Below, piece by piece: positions 60,131 to 64,000 of a stretch of 64,000 bases of DNA. Positions within the stretch are counted from its first letter, which is position 1, and every line of letters begins with the position of its first letter. Made by a program: the position numbers and the translations under genes. The notes below the pieces were generated by a model. The model did not search any database. It was not told where the DNA came from and saw nothing but the letters and a program-made list of their open reading frames with translations. The DNA is from Tannerellaceae bacterium (lineage in GTDB: Bacteria; Bacteroidota; Bacteroidia; Bacteroidales; Tannerellaceae), in assembly GCA_031288175.1 (NCBI GenBank), contig JAITRW010000033.1, forward strand, positions 1 to 64,000, written 5' to 3'.

Positions 60131-61152
60131 TCGAAAAGGGAGGGGAACCCGACAGGTCGTTGTCGCTGGAGGTGCGAGTAGGCGAGTGCAGTGACTTCTC
60201 GTCCCCGTGGCGTGCGTTTGAGGAATCCTTCTTTGATGAGGAAAGGTTCGTAGACTTCTTCGAGTGTGCCGGGGTCCTCACCGAGAGCGGTGGCGATGGT
60301 GGTAAGTCCGACGGGCCCGCCGGAAAATTTGTCAATGATGGTAGTAAGGAGACGATTGTCAATGCGGTCAAGGCCGTAGCGATCAATGTTGAGCGCTTCG
60401 AGGGCGTAGCAAGTGATGTCTTTGTCAATGCGTCCGTCGCCTTTAACCTGTGCGAAATCCCTAACGCGGCGGAGGAGGGAGTTGGCTATACGTGGAGTGC
60501 CCCTGCTTCGTGAGGCTATCTCATGTGCAGCACTGTCCTTACAGAGTATCCGGAGAATGTCTGCGCTACGGAGCACGATGGCGGCAAGGGTGCGGATGTC
60601 GTAGTATTCGAGGTGCAGATTGATGCCGAAGCGTGCGCGGAGGGGGCTGGTGAGAAGTCCGCTTCGGGTGGTAGCCCCGACGAGAGTGAAGGGTGCGAGG
60701 TCTATCTGAATGGAGCGAGCGGAGGGTCCTTTGTCTATCAGGATATCAATGCGGTAATCTTCCATGGCGGAGTAGAGATACTCTTCGACAATGGGAGAAA
60801 GGCGGTGAATTTCATCAATGAAAAGAACGTCGTTCCTTTCGAGAGAGGTAAGTAATCCTGCGAGGTCACCGGGTTTGTCGAGGACGGGTCCGGAGGTTAC
60901 TTTAAAGCCGACTTGCAGTTCGTTGGCGATGATGTTTGCGAGGGTAGTCTTGCCTAGTCCGGGCGGTCCATGGAGAAGTACATGGTCAAGAGCTTCCCTC
61001 CGCATTTTGGCAGCGGAGACAAAGATCTGCAGATTTTCGACAGCTTTCTCCTGCCCTCCGAAATCGGTGAAAGCAAGGGGGCGGAGGGCATTTTCGTATT
61101 CCCGATCTGTGGTGCCGGATGTTTGGTTACGGATATCAAAGGATTCGTCCAT
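60127..61152 (-). CDS. ruvB: Holliday junction branch migration ATPase
   Basis: [65 protein letters not shown]. Confidence 0.96.
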   Translation of the reverse strand: MDESFDIRNQTSGTTDREYENALRPLAFTDFGGQEKAVENLQIFVSAAKMRREALDHVLLHGPPGLGKTTLANIIANELQVGFKVTSGPVLDKPGDLAGLLTSLERNDVLFIDEIHRLSPIVEEYLYSAMEDYRIDILIDKGPSARSIQIDLAPFTLVGATTRSGLLTSPLRARFGINLHLEYYDIRTLAAIVLRSADILRILCKDSAAHEIASRSRGTPRIANSLLRRVRDFAQVKGDGRIDKDITCYALEALNIDRYGLDRIDNRLLTTIIDKFSGGPVGLTTIATALGEDPGTLEEVYEPFLIKEGFLKRTPRGREVTALAYSHLQRQRPVGFPSLFD

Positions 61153-61169
61153 TGCGTGGTGGAGGAGGG

Positions 61170-62543
61170 TTAACCGTTCTTGATGAGGTCTTCGATGGTT
61201 TCGATGGCGGCACGGAAACGCTTGTTGACTTCGGTCTTGTCCTGGATGGTTTTGAGGGCGTAGAGGACGGAAGTATGGTTGCGGTGTCCCATTTCGTCAC
61301 CGATAGTGCTGAGGGAACTGTCGGTATATTTTTTTGCGAGGTACATGGCGACTTGCCTTGCCTGTACGATTTCTTGCTTGCGCGTGGAGGCTTGAAAGGT
61401 GGTGCAGTCAATGTTATAGTAGCGGCAGACGACGTCCCGAATGCGCGGAATAGAAGGGGTGATGGTTTTGATCCGTACGGTACGGGAGACAATACGTCGC
61501 ACAAGGTTCATATCAATGGTACGTTTGTTGAGTCGTGCTTCTGCGGCAAGGGAGACAATGATACCTTCTATGTCGCGGACATTATCAATGACTTTTTCTG
61601 CGATGAAGGAGGTGGCCTCATCGGGTAAGGAGATACTGTTCTCTACGGTCTTGTAGTCGATGATTTGCTTGCGTAGGTCAAGATCGGGGTGCAGAAGTTC
61701 GGCGGTGAGTCCCCATTTGAGGCGTGTGATGATACGGTCTTCCAAACCGTCGAGCTTGGCTGGTCGTTTGTCAGAGGTGAGGACGAGTTGCTTGTTAAGC
61801 TGGTGGAGGTGATTGAAGATATGGAAAAAGGCGTCCTGTGTTTTTCCTTTTCCGATAAGGACGTGGATGTCGTCGAGGAGCAGGACATCAATATGTTGGT
61901 AGAAGCGAAGAAAGTCGTTGGACGTGTTGTGTATCACGGCATCGGTGTACTGACGGTAGAAGAGGTGTGCGGAGACGTAGAGGACACGTTTGTTGGGAGT
62001 GAGGGAAACGATATGGTTACCAATGGCATGGCAGAGATGTGTCTTCCCGACGCCGGAGGGTCCATAAAGAAAAAGAGGGTTGAAGGGTGTTTTACCGGGG
62101 TTGTGAACGACATCAATGGCGGCAGAGCGGGCAAGACGGTTACTTTCCCCTTCAAAGAAGTTATCAAGGGTGTATTTAGAGACCAGTTGCGAAGGGAAAT
62201 CGGGACATGGGTTTTGTGCGAAGGGTATTGAGACAGACTGTGATTTTGTCCGTAGAGGAGCGGAAGAGGTGGCTAAGGCGGTTTCCATCCGTGTGTTGCG
62301 GATGAGGTAAGAAAGGGAAGCATCCTCTCCGATGACGCAGTAAACAGCGTCACGGAGCACATCTACGTGATTGTTTTCCAGATACTCATAGAAATATCGG
62401 GAAGGAACCTGGAGTGTGAGCTTCCCTCCTTCACAAGAGGAAGGAATGACGGGAGAAAACCATGTGTTAAAGGTGTTTTCGTTTACCTTTCCCCTGATGT
62501 GCGCAAGGCACTTGTTCCACACGAGATTGTGATCGGTCTGCAT
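61170..62543 (-). CDS. dnaA: Chromosomal replication initiator protein
   Basis: [51 protein letters not shown]-terminal [16 protein letters not shown]. Confidence 0.96.
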   Translation of the reverse strand: MQTDHNLVWNKCLAHIRGKVNENTFNTWFSPVIPSSCEGGKLTLQVPSRYFYEYLENNHVDVLRDAVYCVIGEDASLSYLIRNTRMETALATSSAPLRTKSQSVSIPFAQNPCPDFPSQLVSKYTLDNFFEGESNRLARSAAIDVVHNPGKTPFNPLFLYGPSGVGKTHLCHAIGNHIVSLTPNKRVLYVSAHLFYRQYTDAVIHNTSNDFLRFYQHIDVLLLDDIHVLIGKGKTQDAFFHIFNHLHQLNKQLVLTSDKRPAKLDGLEDRIITRLKWGLTAELLHPDLDLRKQIIDYKTVENSISLPDEATSFIAEKVIDNVRDIEGIIVSLAAEARLNKRTIDMNLVRRIVSRTVRIKTITPSIPRIRDVVCRYYNIDCTTFQASTRKQEIVQARQVAMYLAKKYTDSSLSTIGDEMGHRNHTSVLYALKTIQDKTEVNKRFRAAIETIEDLIKNG

Positions 62544-62738
62544 AAACTTACGGGTTCGAAAGTTTCTTTTCGGAGGACAAAGATGAGGTCAAAAAAGCGG
62601 TCAAAAAAATGGGATTTTGTTTGGAAGTTTGTTCTGTTTTGGAGTTCAAAGAGTTAAGAAAAAGGCTTTGTGTTTCAGGAAGGATTCGAGAGAGAAGGAC
62701 GGTTTTTCGAGCATTTGAGACTAATCTACACAGAATAG

Positions 62739-62770
62739 AAAAAAGCTGATAAACGATTCGCTACCAGCTT
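62739..62770 (-). terminator. Probable intrinsic terminator for the phosphosugar mutase gene
   Basis: AAGCTGATA-aacgattcgc-TACCAGCTT with A-tract on its left (T-tract on minus strand). Confidence 0.6.
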
Positions 62771-62833
62771 CTTATAAAGAAATGGGGGGGTAAAAAGGGT
62801 ATTTGAAATTTGGAATGAGTTCAAAGAAAATAA

Positions 62834-64000
62834 TCAGTCGATAGAGAAAAAGTGTCGTATGTGGTTGATTTGGTTTAGAGCTTCGGTTTCGGCATCGGGA
62901 ATGTCGTCAACGGAATAGATCTTGGTGTGGATCTCAATGTAAAACTTGATCTTGGGTTCGGTACCGGATGGACGAACACTGATCTTAGTACCGTTTTCGG
63001 TGAAATACTGAATGACGTTTGAAGTGGAAGAGGGCATGTCCGGAAAGAGGAGCGTATAATCTTTGATTTGGATCACGCGCGATCCTGCGATCTCCAATGG
63101 AGGATTACTGCGGTAGGATTTCATAAGTTGTGTGATTTCTTCGGCACCGGCTTTACCTTTACGTACGAGAGAGATGCCAACTTCTTTGGAATACCCAAAA
63201 TTGACGTAGATGCGTTGCAAGAGTTGATAGAGAGTCAATCTGTGGTGCTTTGCCCAGGCGGCAACTTCGGCGTAGAGGGCAGCAGCGGAAACTCCGTCTT
63301 TGTCGCGAACGAAGTCCTCCCAAAGGAAACCAAAACTTTCTTCTCCTCCTCCGAGGTAGACCCTGGAGTGTTCGTATCGTCGCATCACATCGCCGATCCA
63401 TTTAAATCCGGTAAAGACGTCGAAGATCCTGACACCGTTTTTTTCGGCAATCTTGCGGATGATTTCGGAGGTGACGATGGTTTTGACGAAGTAGTTGGTT
63501 TTCCTCAGGTTCTTGAGAGATCTGCGCCGTTCAAGGATATACCAGGTAAAGAGAATGGCGGCCTGATTACCGTTGAGTACGATCCATTTGTCATCATTGT
63601 CTTTAACGGCGGCGGCGATACGATCTCCGTCGGGATCGGTAGCGAGGACGAGGTCGGCATCTGTTTCTTTGGCACGCTGGATAGCGAGTTCAAGGGCCTT
63701 GGGATCTTCCGGATTGGGGGAGACCACGGTGGGAAAATCTCCGCTGACGACATCCTGTTTGGGAACATGAATAATGTTCGTGAAACCGAAAGCAGCCAGT
63801 GTGTTCGGGACAAGGTATACCCCCGTACCGTGTATAGGCGTGTAGACAATCTTCATGTTGCTGTGTCGCCGAATAAGGGTAGGGGAGAGGGAAAGGGAAG
63901 AGACCCTGTGGATGTACTCATCGTCTATTTCTTTTCCGAGAGTATGGATGAGGTCGGGCCTGCTCCGGAAGTTGATGTCGGCAAGGCGAATATTGTTTAC
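62834..64000 (-). CDS. Phosphoglucomutase/phosphomannomutase family protein, 5' end beyond the right edge
   Basis: KIVYTPIHGTGVYLVPNTL, ATDPDGDRIAAAVKD, GGEESFGFLW, VRPSGTEPKIKFYIE; frame stays open from 63856 to 64000 (...DLIHTLGKEIDDEYIHRVSSLSLSPTLIRRHSN). Confidence 0.92.
   Translation of the reverse strand, partial: VNNIRLADINFRSRPDLIHTLGKEIDDEYIHRVSSLSLSPTLIRRHSNMKIVYTPIHGTGVYLVPNTLAAFGFTNIIHVPKQDVVSGDFPTVVSPNPEDPKALELAIQRAKETDADLVLATDPDGDRIAAAVKDNDDKWIVLNGNQAAILFTWYILERRRSLKNLRKTNYFVKTIVTSEIIRKIAEKNGVRIFDVFTGFKWIGDVMRRYEHSRVYLGGGEESFGFLWEDFVRDKDGVSAAALYAEVAAWAKHHRLTLYQLLQRIYVNFGYSKEVGISLVRKGKAGAEEITQLMKSYRSNPPLEIAGSRVIQIKDYTLLFPDMPSSTSNVIQYFTENGTKISVRPSGTEPKIKFYIEIHTKIYSVDDIPDAETEALNQINHIRHFFSID

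Noticed and set aside
62544-62833. Intergenic region next to dnaA as oriC
   Set aside because: No cluster of TTATNCACA-like DnaA boxes seen by eye; only a terminator-like hairpin and a G7 run.
1-64000. CRISPR arrays, tRNAs, rRNAs, complete IS elements
   Set aside because: Intergenic regions scanned by eye; no regularly spaced repeats, cloverleaf-type sequences or transposase ORFs found.

Overview
The window looks like a chromosomal segment of a Bacteroidales-type bacterium. Evidence is a SusC/SusD pair, Bacteroidetes TANNTTTG promoter motifs, a PorX-type T9SS regulator, DUF3822, YfhO and KdsC. I can support about 44 CDS; no rRNA, tRNA, CRISPR array or complete mobile element was seen. Much is housekeeping (rsmD, waaA, gltX, nadC, menA, pit, comM, maf, kdsC, malQ, polA, ribH, gpmI, trmD, ruvB, dnaA). 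Interspersed are four very large secreted proteins (BspA-type LRR + Ig, Ig-like, beta-helix + BIG2, DUF6383-like) whose C-termini share a T9SS-like sorting-domain pattern. The best candidate for an undescribed system is a tightly coupled four-gene lipid headgroup module at 42215-45095 (cytidylyltransferase, SDR, CDP-alcohol phosphotransferase, PlsC-like acyltransferase), where two catalytic motifs look non-canonical. Other points: a DNA polymerase I whose 3'-5' exonuclease residues appear lost, a G9 tract inside the susC coding sequence, repeated interlocking of stop codons at convergent gene pairs, and G/C skew that changes sign several times independent of gene orientation. All assignments are from reading the sequence and translations; no database search was run.
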